A stretch of DNA of 64,000 nucleotides from Bradyrhizobium sp. 21 (GCF_023073335.1 NZ_JADPJG010000035.1:513813-577812); one strand, 5' to 3'; shown: positions 1 through 8,969, counted from the first letter of the stretch. Program-made: numbers and translations. Notes: generated by a model from the letters alone, not told the origin.

Positions 1-150
1 TGCGAGGCCATCCGAAACGGTGTCACACGATGTCACCGCAAAGCCGCGCGTTTCCATGGCGCGCGACAACCGCTCCAGGAACGGCTTGTCGTCCTCCACG
101 ATGAGAAGCGAGCGGTCGGTCTGTTCGTTCAGTTCGGCGATGGCGTTCAA
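1..150 (-). CDS. regR: Response regulator RegR (RegA/PrrA/ActR family), N-terminal part only
   Basis: Only the first 50 codons lie in the window. They run leftward from a TTG start, and the gene continues beyond position 1. The translation shows the receiver-domain beginning, with the acidic pair in SLLIVEDDKPFLERL at residues 14-28. RegR is the DNA-binding partner of the redox sensor RegS; the family controls nitrogen fixation, respiration and related genes when the quinone pool is reduced. The TTG start is chosen because an in-frame TAG lies shortly upstream, no ATG lies between, and an AAGGA-like ribosome site precedes it. regS lies just upstream on the same strand, about 100 bases away, so the two are probably co-transcribed. 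The phosphorylated Asp and the HTH are outside the window. Confidence 0.85.
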   Translation of the reverse strand, partial: MNAIAELNEQTDRSLLIVEDDKPFLERLSRAMETRGFAVTSCDTVSDGLA

Positions 151-253
151 GGTGTTGTCCTTTTTCCAGCGCTTCTACATATGGCGTCGCAATCGGACGG
201 TGCCAAGGCCGCCAATAGTCGATCGGCCCGGTCGTGCGACGCAAGGTCGCGGC

Positions 254-1564
254 CTATCCTATTGTTTCTTCGAACGTCTCGATAGCCTCAAAACGCTCTC
301 GCTGCCACGTGATCTGGACCACCGCGCCGTGTTCCGGAAAGGTCCGGTTGGTAAACGAGACCTTGGCGCCGGTGCGTTCGAGCAAGGTGCGGGCGATGAA
401 CACGCCCAATCCGAGGCCGCCGCCTTCGTCCTGGGTGCGTCGCCGTGACAAATAGGGTTCGCCGATCCGGTTCAGGATATCGGGCGGAATGCCGGGGCCG
501 TCGTCGGAGATCAGGATCTCGATCGTGTCCTTGTTCCACCACGCATTCACCTCGACCGTGGTGTTGGCGAAATCGACCGCATTCTCGACGATGTTGCCGA
601 CACCATAGAGGATCGCCGGATTGCGCGAGCCGACCGGCTCGGCCACGATCGCCACCGCGATCCGCACCTTGATCTCGATGCCGAAATCGCGATGCGGCGC
701 CACCACTTCCTCGATCAGCTCCGACAGCTTCATGCGGTCGAACGGCGCGCCTTCGGAGGAAAGCTGGGTGATCTTGCTCAATATGTCGCGGCAGCGCTGG
801 GTCTGCTCGCGCAGGGTCTTCAGGTCGGCGGCAAAGCTCGCATCCTTCACCGTCTTTTCCAGCTCGCGTGAGATCAGGAAGATGGTCGCGAGCGGCGTGC
901 CGAGCTCGTGCGCGGCGGCAGCAGCAAGGCCATCGAGCTGGGTCAGGTGCTGCTCGCGCGTCAGCACCAGTTCGGTCGCGGCCAGCGCGTCCGCGAGCTT
1001 GCGCGCCTCTTCGGTCACCTGGAACGAGTAGAGGCTGGTGACGCCGATCGCGAGCACGATCGAGAGCCAGACGCCGACGAGATAGATCGGCGGCAACACC
1101 AGCGGATCGTCGGAATCCCAGGGCAGCGGCAGATGAAAGTAGAACAGGACCGAGGCGCAGGCGACAGCCAGCACACCGAGGCCGAAGGTGAAGCGGGCCG
1201 GCAGCGCGGTGGCCGAGATCAGCACGGGGGCGAGAAACAGGAACGAGAACGGGTTCTGGAGTCCGCCGGTGAAGAACAACAGGCCGGCCAGCTCCACGAT
1301 GTTGAGCGCGAGCAGTCCGGCCGCCTGCGTGGGCTTCAGCCGCTGCAGCGGATTGGACACGGTCTGCAGCGCCAGATTGAGCGCCGCCGACAGCGCGATG
1401 ATGCTGACGCAGGGAACGATCTCGACGTTGAACTCCAGTCCTTGCGCCACGATGAAGATCGCAGCGAGCTGGCCGAGCACCGCAAGCCAGCGCAGCCGCA
1501 GGATCGTGTCCAGGCGGATATGCCGCTGCGGGGCGCGGAAATCGGAAGCGGCAGTCTCGGTCAT
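254..1564 (-). CDS. regS: Redox sensor histidine kinase RegS (RegB/PrrB/ActS family)
   Basis: Membrane sensor kinase of the RegB family, 436 aa from the ATG. An in-frame TTG three codons upstream is possible. About six hydrophobic segments fill residues 25-180, including the family signature GGLQNPFSF at 100-108, linked to quinone sensing in RegB. The H-box AAAAHELGTP places the phosphorylated His at residue 219. The RegB-type redox-active Cys is C258, in QTQRCRD. A HATPase_c domain follows, with N-box IVENAVDFA and glycine boxes DDGPGIP and GGGLGLG. It phosphorylates RegR, encoded immediately downstream. The divergent ABC exporter shares the upstream region, which holds five tandem 15-bp units. 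Family assignment is secure; the exact start is not. Confidence 0.93.
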   Translation of the reverse strand: MTETAASDFRAPQRHIRLDTILRLRWLAVLGQLAAIFIVAQGLEFNVEIVPCVSIIALSAALNLALQTVSNPLQRLKPTQAAGLLALNIVELAGLLFFTGGLQNPFSFLFLAPVLISATALPARFTFGLGVLAVACASVLFYFHLPLPWDSDDPLVLPPIYLVGVWLSIVLAIGVTSLYSFQVTEEARKLADALAATELVLTREQHLTQLDGLAAAAAHELGTPLATIFLISRELEKTVKDASFAADLKTLREQTQRCRDILSKITQLSSEGAPFDRMKLSELIEEVVAPHRDFGIEIKVRIAVAIVAEPVGSRNPAILYGVGNIVENAVDFANTTVEVNAWWNKDTIEILISDDGPGIPPDILNRIGEPYLSRRRTQDEGGGLGLGVFIARTLLERTGAKVSFTNRTFPEHGAVVQITWQRERFEAIETFEETIG

Positions 1565-1636
1565 GTCGGCCAATTTGGCGGTGCTTTCTCGATCACAAAC
1601 GCGAAGCTCGCGGAACCACCCGGAATGACAAGCCTC

Positions 1637-1711
1637 TTACATCAAGTCTTGTTAGACCAAGTCCTGTTACATCAAGGCTTGTTACATCAAGGCTTATTAC
1701 ATCAAGGCTTG
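1637..1711. repeat. Five tandem 15-bp units between regS and a divergent ABC exporter
   Basis: Five exact-length units follow each other without spacing. Units 3 and 5 read TTACATCAAGGCTTG. Unit 1 has one change, unit 4 has one change in the last base, and unit 2 is more diverged (TTAGACCAAGTCCTG). The array lies in the 182-bp divergent control region, 73 bp upstream of the regS ATG and 36 bp before the ABC gene. It could be a cluster of regulator sites or a slippage-prone microsatellite; the sequence alone does not decide. Confidence 0.9.
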
Positions 1712-1746
1712 CGCTCCCCGATGCAATAGCAGAAGAACGCCCCAGC

Positions 1747-2550
1747 ATGACCGGGAATGACCAGGCTTCAAGTCGGCCGACTGTCGCGGGTAGCACCCCA
1801 TCCGCGGCAATCGAAGTCGATCGCCTCGTCAAGGTCTACAAGCAGACCCGCGCCGTCGACGACATCTCGTTTTCGCTCCCGCGCGGCAGCATCACCGGGC
1901 TTCTCGGCGGCAACGGCGCCGGCAAGACCACCACCATCGCGATGGTCATGGGTCTGGTGCTGGCGACCTCCGGCCGCGTCAGGGTGCTCGGGCATCGGAT
2001 GCCGGAGGAGAGCGCTTCCGTGCTGGGGCGGATGAATTTCGAGAGCCCCTATGTCGACATGCCGATGCGGCTCACGGTGCGTCAGAATCTCAACGTGTTC
2101 GGCAGGCTCTATGCGGTGAAAAACCTCTCCGATCGCATCGCGAAGCTTGCCGACGATCTCGATCTCGTCGATTTCATCGACCGCGCCAACGGCAAGCTTT
2201 CCGCCGGGCAAAAGACCCGCGTCGCGCTCGCCAAGGCGCTGATCAACCAGCCCGAGCTGCTCTTGCTGGACGAGCCGACCGCCTCGCTCGATCCTGACAC
2301 GGCCGATTGGGTCCGGGGTCATCTAGAGCGCTATCGCAAGGAGAACAACGCCACCATCCTCCTGGCTTCGCACAACATGCTCGAGGTCGAGCGGCTCTGC
2401 GACCGCGTCATCATCATGAAGCGCGGCCGCGTCGAGGACGACGATACGCCCGAAGCCATCATGGCCCGCTACAACCGCTCTACGCTCGAAGAGGTATTTC
2501 TCGACGTCGCGCGCGGTCGGGTGAACGGTGCGAAGGAGGCCGTGCGATGA
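1747..2550 (+). CDS. ABC-2 type exporter, ATP-binding protein
   Basis: ATPase subunit of an ABC-2 exporter, 267 aa. It shows Walker A GGNGAGKTT, signature LSAGQKTR, Walker B LLLLDEPTASLD and the switch His in LLASHN. It resembles the CcmA/NatA-like exporter ATPases (drug, polysaccharide or sodium export); the substrate cannot be read from sequence. The last codon overlaps the permease start (ATGA), and a GAAGGAG ribosome site lies inside this gene, so the two are translationally coupled. The start ATG has an AGAAGAA sequence upstream. It is transcribed divergently from regS across the 15-bp repeat array. Confidence 0.9.
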   Translation: MTGNDQASSRPTVAGSTPSAAIEVDRLVKVYKQTRAVDDISFSLPRGSITGLLGGNGAGKTTTIAMVMGLVLATSGRVRVLGHRMPEESASVLGRMNFESPYVDMPMRLTVRQNLNVFGRLYAVKNLSDRIAKLADDLDLVDFIDRANGKLSAGQKTRVALAKALINQPELLLLDEPTASLDPDTADWVRGHLERYRKENNATILLASHNMLEVERLCDRVIIMKRGRVEDDDTPEAIMARYNRSTLEEVFLDVARGRVNGAKEAVR

Positions 2551-3365
2551 GCGGGCTTTCCCTCCACCGCGGCATTTCCGCCCACCGCATCGGCGCGATG
2601 ATCCTGCGCTATTGGTACCTGTTGGTGTCGTCTTGGCCGCGGCTGCTCGAATTGCTGTACTGGCCCGCGCTGCAAGTCATCACCTGGGGCTTTCTCCAGT
2701 TCTACATCGCCCAGAACGCCAATTTCTTCGCGCGTGCCGGCGGCACCCTGATCGGCGCCGTCATCCTCTGGGACATCCTGTTCCGGGGACAGCTCGGCTT
2801 CTCCATCTCGTTCCTGGAAGAGATGTGGGCGCGCAATCTCGGCAATCTCATGATGAGCCCGTTGAAGCCGATCGAGTTTCTGCTGTCGCTGATGATCATG
2901 AGCCTGATCCGGCTCGCGATCGGCGTCATCCCGATGACGCTGCTCGCGCTTTTTCTGTTTCACTTCAACGTTTATGCGCTCGGCCTGCCGCTGATCGCAT
3001 TCTTCTGCAATCTGATCTTCACGAGCTGGTCGGTGGGCATCTTCGTCTCGGGCCTGGTTCTGCGGAACGGTCTTGGTGCCGAGAGCATCGTCTGGACCTT
3101 GATGTTCGCGATCATGCCGCTCGCTTGCGTCTACTATCCCGTCAGCGTGCTGCCGATCTGGCTGCAATACGTCGCCTGGGCACTGCCACCGACCTACGTG
3201 TTCGAAGGAATGCGCGCGCTGCTGATCGAAAACACTTTCAGGATCGATCTGATGCTGAGTGCGTTGGCCATCAACGTGGTGCTGCTGGTGGCATCTTTTG
3301 GGGCATTCCTTGCCCTTTTGCGCAGCGCCCGGAAGCAGGGTTCGCTGCTGTCGGGCGGCGAATAA
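2547..3365 (+). CDS. ABC-2 type exporter, permease protein
   Basis: Membrane partner of the preceding ATPase, 272 aa, with about six hydrophobic segments (around residues 35-55, 60-85, 110-140, 145-170, 175-205 and 235-260). Length and pattern fit the ABC2_membrane family. The start is the ATG that overlaps the ATPase stop codon; longer upstream reading is inside the ATPase gene. It probably forms a homodimer with two ATPase copies in the inner membrane. No substrate can be assigned. A 121-bp gap with no clear gene separates it from the PHB depolymerase. Confidence 0.88.
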   Translation: MSGLSLHRGISAHRIGAMILRYWYLLVSSWPRLLELLYWPALQVITWGFLQFYIAQNANFFARAGGTLIGAVILWDILFRGQLGFSISFLEEMWARNLGNLMMSPLKPIEFLLSLMIMSLIRLAIGVIPMTLLALFLFHFNVYALGLPLIAFFCNLIFTSWSVGIFVSGLVLRNGLGAESIVWTLMFAIMPLACVYYPVSVLPIWLQYVAWALPPTYVFEGMRALLIENTFRIDLMLSALAINVVLLVASFGAFLALLRSARKQGSLLSGGE

Positions 3366-3486
3366 CGTCACTTTCTCGTGGATTCAGGCTGGTTTAACCG
3401 TCTTCGCTACGTAGATGTACGGAACCATGCATTGACGCAATATTACGCATTCGGCAGTATGCTGCGATGCGAAGAGGAATATGATT

Positions 3487-4815
3487 ATGCCGATTGGTGA
3501 GTTTGGCGGCGCGCCGCCCCTGGCGGCTGAAGGCAGTCCGGTTCTGACGACGCCGATGTACTGGATGTACGAGATGGCGCAGGCCTCTCTCAATCCGGCG
3601 CGCGCGGTCACCGACGCGACCAAGCTCCTGTTTCAGAATCCCATGAACCCGTGGGCGCGCACCGAGATCGGCAAGTCGGTCGCCGCGGCCTGCGAATTGT
3701 TCGAACGCACCACGCGGCGCTACGGCAAGCCGGAATGGGGCCTCAACGACACCGAGGTCAACGGCATCCGTGTCCCGGTCGAGGTCCGCCCGGTCTGGGA
3801 AAAGCCGTTCTGCCGCCTGCTCTACTTCGATCGCAAATTCGCGCGTCCCTTGCGCAGCCCGCAGCCGCGCGTGCTGATCGTCGCGCCGATGTCCGGCCAT
3901 TATGCGACGCTCCTGCGCGGCACGGTCGAAGCCTTCCTGCCGGCGCACGAGGTCTACATCACCGACTGGGCCGACGCCCGCATGGTGCCACTCAGCGACG
4001 GCCGCTTCGATCTCGACGATTACATCGACTACGTCATCGAGATGCTGCATGTCCTCGGCGGCAACACCCATGTGCTGGCGGTGTGCCAGCCCTCCGTGCC
4101 AGTCGTCGCTGCCGTCTCGATCATGGAAGCGCGCCGCGATCCTTTCGTGCCGATCTCGATGACGCTGATGGGCGGTCCGATCGACACCCGCCGCAATCCG
4201 ACCGGCGTGAATGACCTTGCCCAGGAGCGCGGCATCGATTGGTTCCGCAATCACGTCATCACCAAGGTGCCGTTCCCGCATCCCGGCATGATGCGCGACG
4301 TCTATCCGGGCTTCCTGCAGCTGAACGGCTTCATCAGCATGAATCTCGATCGGCACATGGATGCCCACAAGCAGCTCTTCGCCAATCTGGTGAAGGGCGA
4401 CGGCGACCTCGTCGACAAGCATCGCGACTTCTACGACGAATATCTCGCGGTGATGGATCTCTCCGCCGAGTATTACCTGCAGACCGTCGATACCGTGTTC
4501 GTGAAGCACTCGCTGCCGAAAGGCGAGATGACCCATCGTGGAACACGCGTCGATCCCTCCAAGGTCACGCGCGTCGCGTTGATGACGGTCGAAGGCGAGA
4601 ACGACGACATCTCCGGGATCGGTCAGACCGAAGCAACGCACACATTGTGCAGCTCGATCCCCGATGATCGCCGCGTTCATTACGTCCAGAAGGGCGTCGG
4701 ACATTACGGCGTGTTCAACGGTTCGCGTTTCAAGTCGGAAATCGTGCCGCGCATCCATGACTTCATGGTCTCGGCTGCGAATCCGAGCTCGTTGCAGGCT
4801 CTCGCAGCCGAATAA
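3487..4815 (+). CDS. phaZ: Intracellular polyhydroxybutyrate depolymerase (PhaZ family)
   Basis: 442 aa, no signal peptide. It has the alpha/beta-hydrolase fold of intracellular PHB depolymerases, which break down stored polyhydroxybutyrate granules to hydroxybutyrate units. The nucleophile in this family is Cys, not Ser; it is seen in AVCQPSVP (C200). The C-terminal region has the probable acid in EGENDDISG and the catalytic His in VGHYGVFNG. The start at 3487 is preferred over an ATG six bases upstream because AGAGGA then lies at a normal distance. The gene stands alone, followed by about 300 bp of non-coding sequence. PHB metabolism is prominent in Bradyrhizobium. Confidence 0.92.
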   Translation: MPIGEFGGAPPLAAEGSPVLTTPMYWMYEMAQASLNPARAVTDATKLLFQNPMNPWARTEIGKSVAAACELFERTTRRYGKPEWGLNDTEVNGIRVPVEVRPVWEKPFCRLLYFDRKFARPLRSPQPRVLIVAPMSGHYATLLRGTVEAFLPAHEVYITDWADARMVPLSDGRFDLDDYIDYVIEMLHVLGGNTHVLAVCQPSVPVVAAVSIMEARRDPFVPISMTLMGGPIDTRRNPTGVNDLAQERGIDWFRNHVITKVPFPHPGMMRDVYPGFLQLNGFISMNLDRHMDAHKQLFANLVKGDGDLVDKHRDFYDEYLAVMDLSAEYYLQTVDTVFVKHSLPKGEMTHRGTRVDPSKVTRVALMTVEGENDDISGIGQTEATHTLCSSIPDDRRVHYVQKGVGHYGVFNGSRFKSEIVPRIHDFMVSAANPSSLQALAAE

Positions 4816-4910
4816 ACGCGTTTTTCGGCTTTCCCGTTGAAAAACGACGCCCTGTCGGAGGCTCCGGCAGGCCCGAGTTCCCTCCAGATTCGCGGTATTT
4901 AGGTAGCTTT

Positions 4911-5010
4911 GTAGGAGTGAGTCCCACCTCACCCCTTGGGGGTGCCGCATGCGTCCAGCGGGGGCGAAAAAAACGGGTTCCAACCCCAGTCTGTAGGGTC
5001 TCCCGGACGC
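4911..5010. other. Possible structured RNA or attenuator-like leader in a 301-bp gap
   Basis: The gap between phaZ and the metallopeptidase gene (4816-5116) has no convincing ORF but dense secondary structure. GTGAG at 4917-4921 can pair with CTCAC at 4928-4932. CACCCC at 4930-4935 can instead pair with GGGGTG at 4939-4944, and the two hairpins exclude each other. GCGTCC at 4951-4956 pairs with GGACGC at 5005-5010 and encloses GGGTTCCAACCC at 4975-4986. A TATATT box at 5021-5026 lies just after. A further stem, CTGTCGGA/TCCGGCAG, lies at 4853-4871. The strand is unknown, and no known RNA family was recognised. Confidence 0.3.
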
Positions 5011-5116
5011 CTGACCCCTGTATATTGGGCAAATGATTTGTTTTTGCGCCGAGCGCTTTCCCTGGCGGCGGTTATGGCAGAATCCGGGCGCCCTCCTGCC
5101 CCCCGGACTGACAGAC

Positions 5117-5872
5117 ATGGCCACTCGCGCACTCCTCTATCGTCGGCCCCACGAACCGAAGACCCTCCTGATCACCCATGGATCGCAATTTTTCGCGATT
5201 CGACTGCGGCGGCACCGCCGCGCGCGCCGCTACACGCTCAGAATCCATCCGAGCGATCGCGAAGCCATCCTCACCATGCCGCCGCGCGGTACGCTCGCCG
5301 AAGCAAAAGACTTCGCGCAGCGTCACGGCGCCTGGATCGCGGCACGTCTCGGCCGTTTGCCGAAGGCCGCGCCGTTCCAACCTGGCACGGTGATACCGCT
5401 TCGCGGCACGCCCCATCGCATCGTTCATCGCGCCGGCACGCGCGGCACGGTGTGGACCGAGACGCGCGATAGCGGTGAACGCATTCTCTGCGTCGCCGGC
5501 GGCGTCGAGCATGCCGACCGCCGCGTCAGTGACTTCCTCAAGCGCGAGGCGCGCCGCGATCTTCAGCGCTCGGCGGAAGCCTATGCCGCCGAACTCGGCG
5601 TCAAGGTGAAGCGGCTCTCGATCCGCGATCAGTCCAGCCGCTGGGGTTCCTGCACCTCGGCGGGCTCGCTGTCGTTCTCCTGGCGCCTGATCCTGGCGCC
5701 GCCCTACGTGCTCGACTATCTCGCCGCCCATGAAGTGGCCCATCTCGTCGAGATGAACCACTCGGCGCGGTTCTGGCGCGTGTGCGGAAAAGTCTGCCCG
5801 TCAATGGAGCGCGCCAAGAAGTGGCTCGACACATACGGCAATGATCTGCACCGGTATGGGGTCGAGGATTAG
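5117..5872 (+). CDS. YgjP/SprT-like M48-type metallopeptidase (DUF45)
   Basis: 251 aa. The zinc-binding motif HEVAH is in AAHEVAHLVEMNHS, with the third ligand His six residues on, and the family motif SSRWGSC lies about 45 residues upstream. These mark the YgjP-like (WLM-related) metallohydrolases, whose substrates are poorly known. The ATG at 5117 is preferred because the domain begins soon after it; an in-frame ATG at 5033 would add 28 residues of unconvincing sequence. No partner gene is evident: phaZ lies upstream and a convergent penicillin-binding protein downstream. Confidence 0.85.
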   Translation: MATRALLYRRPHEPKTLLITHGSQFFAIRLRRHRRARRYTLRIHPSDREAILTMPPRGTLAEAKDFAQRHGAWIAARLGRLPKAAPFQPGTVIPLRGTPHRIVHRAGTRGTVWTETRDSGERILCVAGGVEHADRRVSDFLKREARRDLQRSAEAYAAELGVKVKRLSIRDQSSRWGSCTSAGSLSFSWRLILAPPYVLDYLAAHEVAHLVEMNHSARFWRVCGKVCPSMERAKKWLDTYGNDLHRYGVED

Positions 5873-5904
5873 CTCTCGCTATTAGCCTCCATCTGACGCT
5901 GTCA

Positions 5905-5985
5905 TCGCCCGGCTCGACCGGGCGATCCAGCATTCCGAGGCGGTTGTTATTGAACCGAGAGGCCGCGGCGTACTCGGTTCCCCGC
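5905..5985. repeat. Intergenic palindromic element between convergent genes
   Basis: TCGCCCGG (5905-5912) and CCGGGCGA (5918-5925) form an 8-bp stem with a 5-base loop. A second hairpin, CGGTT/AACCG, follows at 5941-5956. The element fills most of the 255-bp gap between two convergent genes. It resembles the single-stem REP-like repeats common in Bradyrhizobium and may stop transcription from both sides. Nothing else is seen in this gap. Confidence 0.6.
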
Positions 5986-6127
5986 CTTCGCAGCGAATGG
6001 CAGCCGAGCGCGCGTTTCAAGCGTCTCTGCTGCCCGCGCAAGCCGTTGATTTCGTTATCCTCGGCTACTGTGCATGGGGTTGTTTTCGCAGTTTTTGTTT
6101 TGAGGTCACCCGGACCTCAATCAGAAC

Positions 6128-8374
6128 CTAGCGATTCCCGCCGAACAGTCGATCCATCAGCCAGCCATCGAGTCCTGCGGCGGCTTCCGGTCGCGCATTG
6201 GCGCGCGTGGGGGGAGGGCGATAGCCGCCGTTGTTGGCCGGTGACGGCGTGGGCGCTGCCGCTGTCGGCGGCGATATCTGCGACGTGGCCTGCGCGAGGT
6301 TCGACAGGCCCCAGCCACCCGGAGAGCTCGGCAAGGCTGCCACCGGCACGCCCTCGTGTGCCGTCTTCATGAAGCGCGACCAGACTTCGACCGGCAAGCC
6401 GCCGCCGGTCGCCTTCTTGGTCGGCGAGTTGTCGTCATTGCCGAGCCACACGCCGGTGACGAGGTTGGCGGTGTAACCGATGAACCAGGCGTCGCGGTAA
6501 TCCTGGCTGGTGCCGGTCTTGCCGGCTGCCGACCAGCCGGGGATCTCCGCCTTCTTGGCGGTGCCTGATATCAGCGTCTCCCGCATCATCGTGTTCATCA
6601 TGCCGACATAGCGCGGGTCGATGACCTGGTTGTGCTCGTCCGCCTGGCGCATGTAGAGCAGCTTGCCGCCGAGCGTCTTGATGCGCGTGACGACATGCGG
6701 CGCCGTCGCGAAGCCGCCATTGGCGAACGGCGCATAGGCGCCGACCAACTCGACGACCGAGACTTCCGACGTGCCGAGCGCGATCGAGGCGTTGGGCTCG
6801 AGCTTCGAGGAGATGCCGAGCCGGTGCGCGGTGCGCACCACGTTCTTCGGCCCGACCTCGAGGCCGAGGCGAATGGCGACCGTGTTGAGCGACATCGCCA
6901 GCGCCTGCGTCAGCGTCACCCCGCCGAAATATTCATGGGTGTAGTTCTCGGGCTTCCAGCCCTTGACCTCGATCGGCGCGTCCTGGCGGACGGTGTCAGG
7001 CGTCAGTCCCTGCTCGAGTGCGGTCAGGTAGACGAATGGCTTGAACGAGGAGCCCGGCTGGCGCTTGGCGGTCACCGCGCGGTTGTACTGGCTTTCGGAA
7101 TAGTTCCGCCCGCCGACCATGGCGCGCACGGCGCCGTCAGGCGTCATCGCCACCAGCGCGCCCTGGCTGACATTGAACTTCACGCTCTTGGCCGCGAGCT
7201 CGTCGATGATGGCGGCTTCCGCCACGCTCTGAAGCTTCGGATCGATCGTGGTCTCGACCTTGATGCTCTCGTCGATCTGGCCGACGAGATCGTCCAGCAC
7301 CTCGCCGATCCAGTCGGCAACGTAGTTGACCGTGCCGGCGCCGACCGGCTTCACGTTGTAGGAGGGATGGCCGATCGAAGCCTGCGCCTGCGCGTCGGTG
7401 ATGAATTTTGCATCCGCCATCGCCGTGAGCACGATCTTCGCACGCGCTTCCGCGCCCTCGGGGTTGCGGTTCGGCGCGAGCCGCGACGGCGATTTGACGA
7501 GGCCGGCCAGCATCGCGGCTTCCGCGACGGTGACGTTCTTGGCCGACTTGCCGAAATAGCGTTGCGCGGCGGCCTCGACGCCATAGGCGCCGGAGCCGAA
7601 ATAGACGCGGTTGAGATAGAGCTCCAGGATCTCGTTCTTGGAATGCTTGCGCTCCAGCCAGATCGCGAGCTCGGCTTCCTGCAGCTTGCGCGCCATGGTG
7701 CGCTCCTGGGTCAGGAACAGGTTCTTCGCCAGCTGCTGCGTCAGCGTCGAGCCGCCTTGCGACACGCCGCGATGCAAGACGTTGGTGACGAGGGCGCGCA
7801 GGATGCCTACGGGATCGATGCCGAAATGCGAGTAGAAGCGGCGGTCCTCGATGGCGATGAACGCCATGGGCAGATATTGCGGCAGGTCCTTCAGCGAAAC
7901 GTTGGCGCCGGCCATCTCGCCGCGCTGCGCCAGCATGCTGCCGTCGATGCCGACGATCTGGATCGTCGGCGGGCGTTTTGGAATCTCCAGCGACTGGATC
8001 GGCGGCAGATGGGCGCCGACATAGATCACGACGCCGGTCACGGCGATCACCCCCCACAGGCCGAGCACCGCGCCCCAATAGACCAGGCGGCCGAGCCCTG
8101 CGCCGATGCGCGACTTGGCGCGGCGCTTGGCGCCGCTGCGGCTCGGTGCCGCCTTCCGCTCGCGCGGCGGCTCGTCGCCGGCATCGTCGCTCTTGCGCTT
8201 GGCAGGTGATTTCGTTGGTTTCTTCGGCTTGTCGTCGCCGCCGGGGACGCGGTCGGCCGCGGTCAGGCGCAGATCGGCGAGCGCCGCGGGCAAGCCGAAC
8301 AACGGCTCCTTCCGCCCACCCTTCTTCTTTCCCAACCCCATACGCAAACGCCCGGTCAGCCCGCCCCGGCGCAC
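6128..8374 (-). CDS. Class A penicillin-binding protein 1A-type, bifunctional glycosyltransferase/transpeptidase
   Basis: 748 aa. A basic, Lys/Arg-rich cytoplasmic tail of about 85 residues is followed by one membrane segment (around 90-115). The GT51 glycosyltransferase domain has EDRRFYSHFG, GGSTLTQQLAKN and LERKHSKNEILELYLN. The transpeptidase domain has the active Ser in GSSFKP, the SLN box in MSLNTVAI and KTGT in AGKTGTSQD. It polymerises and crosslinks peptidoglycan in the periplasm. The C-terminus is Pro/Ala-rich and ends with LMDRLFGG. It is a second peptidoglycan glycosyltransferase in the window besides MtgA. The start is the upstream ATG; an ATG at the MGLGKK position is also possible. 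Confidence 0.92.
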   Translation of the reverse strand: MRRGGLTGRLRMGLGKKKGGRKEPLFGLPAALADLRLTAADRVPGGDDKPKKPTKSPAKRKSDDAGDEPPRERKAAPSRSGAKRRAKSRIGAGLGRLVYWGAVLGLWGVIAVTGVVIYVGAHLPPIQSLEIPKRPPTIQIVGIDGSMLAQRGEMAGANVSLKDLPQYLPMAFIAIEDRRFYSHFGIDPVGILRALVTNVLHRGVSQGGSTLTQQLAKNLFLTQERTMARKLQEAELAIWLERKHSKNEILELYLNRVYFGSGAYGVEAAAQRYFGKSAKNVTVAEAAMLAGLVKSPSRLAPNRNPEGAEARAKIVLTAMADAKFITDAQAQASIGHPSYNVKPVGAGTVNYVADWIGEVLDDLVGQIDESIKVETTIDPKLQSVAEAAIIDELAAKSVKFNVSQGALVAMTPDGAVRAMVGGRNYSESQYNRAVTAKRQPGSSFKPFVYLTALEQGLTPDTVRQDAPIEVKGWKPENYTHEYFGGVTLTQALAMSLNTVAIRLGLEVGPKNVVRTAHRLGISSKLEPNASIALGTSEVSVVELVGAYAPFANGGFATAPHVVTRIKTLGGKLLYMRQADEHNQVIDPRYVGMMNTMMRETLISGTAKKAEIPGWSAAGKTGTSQDYRDAWFIGYTANLVTGVWLGNDDNSPTKKATGGGLPVEVWSRFMKTAHEGVPVAALPSSPGGWGLSNLAQATSQISPPTAAAPTPSPANNGGYRPPPTRANARPEAAAGLDGWLMDRLFGGNR

Positions 8375-8517
8375 GCTAGCGGTCGCTGTTTAAGGCCCGG
8401 TTACCCAGGCGTTAACGCGCGATTAGGAGGTGCGGCATTCGCCCGACGCAGTTCCGCCGATCAGAGGCCGGCGCTAGGATCGCGCATAACAAAGTGGGAA
8501 CACAGAAGGGAGCTCAG

Positions 8518-8943
8518 ATGGGCCATATCGATCCGACCAAGGAGATTTTTGCGCAGTTCCGGGACAATAACCGCCCCGGTCCGATCCACATGCTCAACCT
8601 GGTGCGCCTGCGCAAAGACGCCGCCTATCCCGACGGCCGCAAGGCGAGCGGCGCGGAAGCCTATGCGGCCTATGGCCGCGAGAGCGGCCCGGTGTTCGAA
8701 CGCCTCGGCGGCCGCATCGTCTGGCAGGGCAAATTCGAGCTGATGCTGATCGGCCCCGAGGACGAGCGTTGGGACCATTGCTTCATCGCCGAATATCCGA
8801 GCGTCTCAGCCTTCGTCGAGATGATCCGCGATCCCGTCTACCGCGAAGCGGTGAAGCACCGTCAGGCCGCGGTGGAGGACTCCCGGTTGATTCGCCACGC
8901 CGTGCTGCCGGTCGGGAAGAACTTTGGCGAGGTCCCGGAGTAG
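8518..8943 (+). CDS. DUF1330 family protein
   Basis: 141 aa, a small ferredoxin-like (dimeric alpha-beta barrel) protein of the DUF1330 group. It shows PIHMLNLVRLR near the N-terminus and AEYPSVSAFVEMI-DPVYREAVKHR in the second half, as usual in this family. The biochemical role is unknown; related barrel proteins include monooxygenases and stress proteins. AAGGGAG before the ATG at 8518 supports this start over an in-frame ATG 24 bases upstream. It is transcribed away from the penicillin-binding protein gene. A palindromic repeat follows. Confidence 0.85.
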   Translation: MGHIDPTKEIFAQFRDNNRPGPIHMLNLVRLRKDAAYPDGRKASGAEAYAAYGRESGPVFERLGGRIVWQGKFELMLIGPEDERWDHCFIAEYPSVSAFVEMIRDPVYREAVKHRQAAVEDSRLIRHAVLPVGKNFGEVPE

Positions 8944-8969
8944 GAGCGCTCACGCGGCGACCTCTCCCC

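Noticed and set aside
1637..1711. CRISPR-like array
   Set aside because: The units are directly adjacent, with no spacers, and only 15 bp long.
4885..5030. tmRNA, 6S RNA or signal recognition particle RNA in the phaZ downstream gap
   Set aside because: I looked for the tag-peptide codons of tmRNA, the conserved SRP loop and a 6S-like long closing stem and found none. It is kept only as an unnamed structured region.
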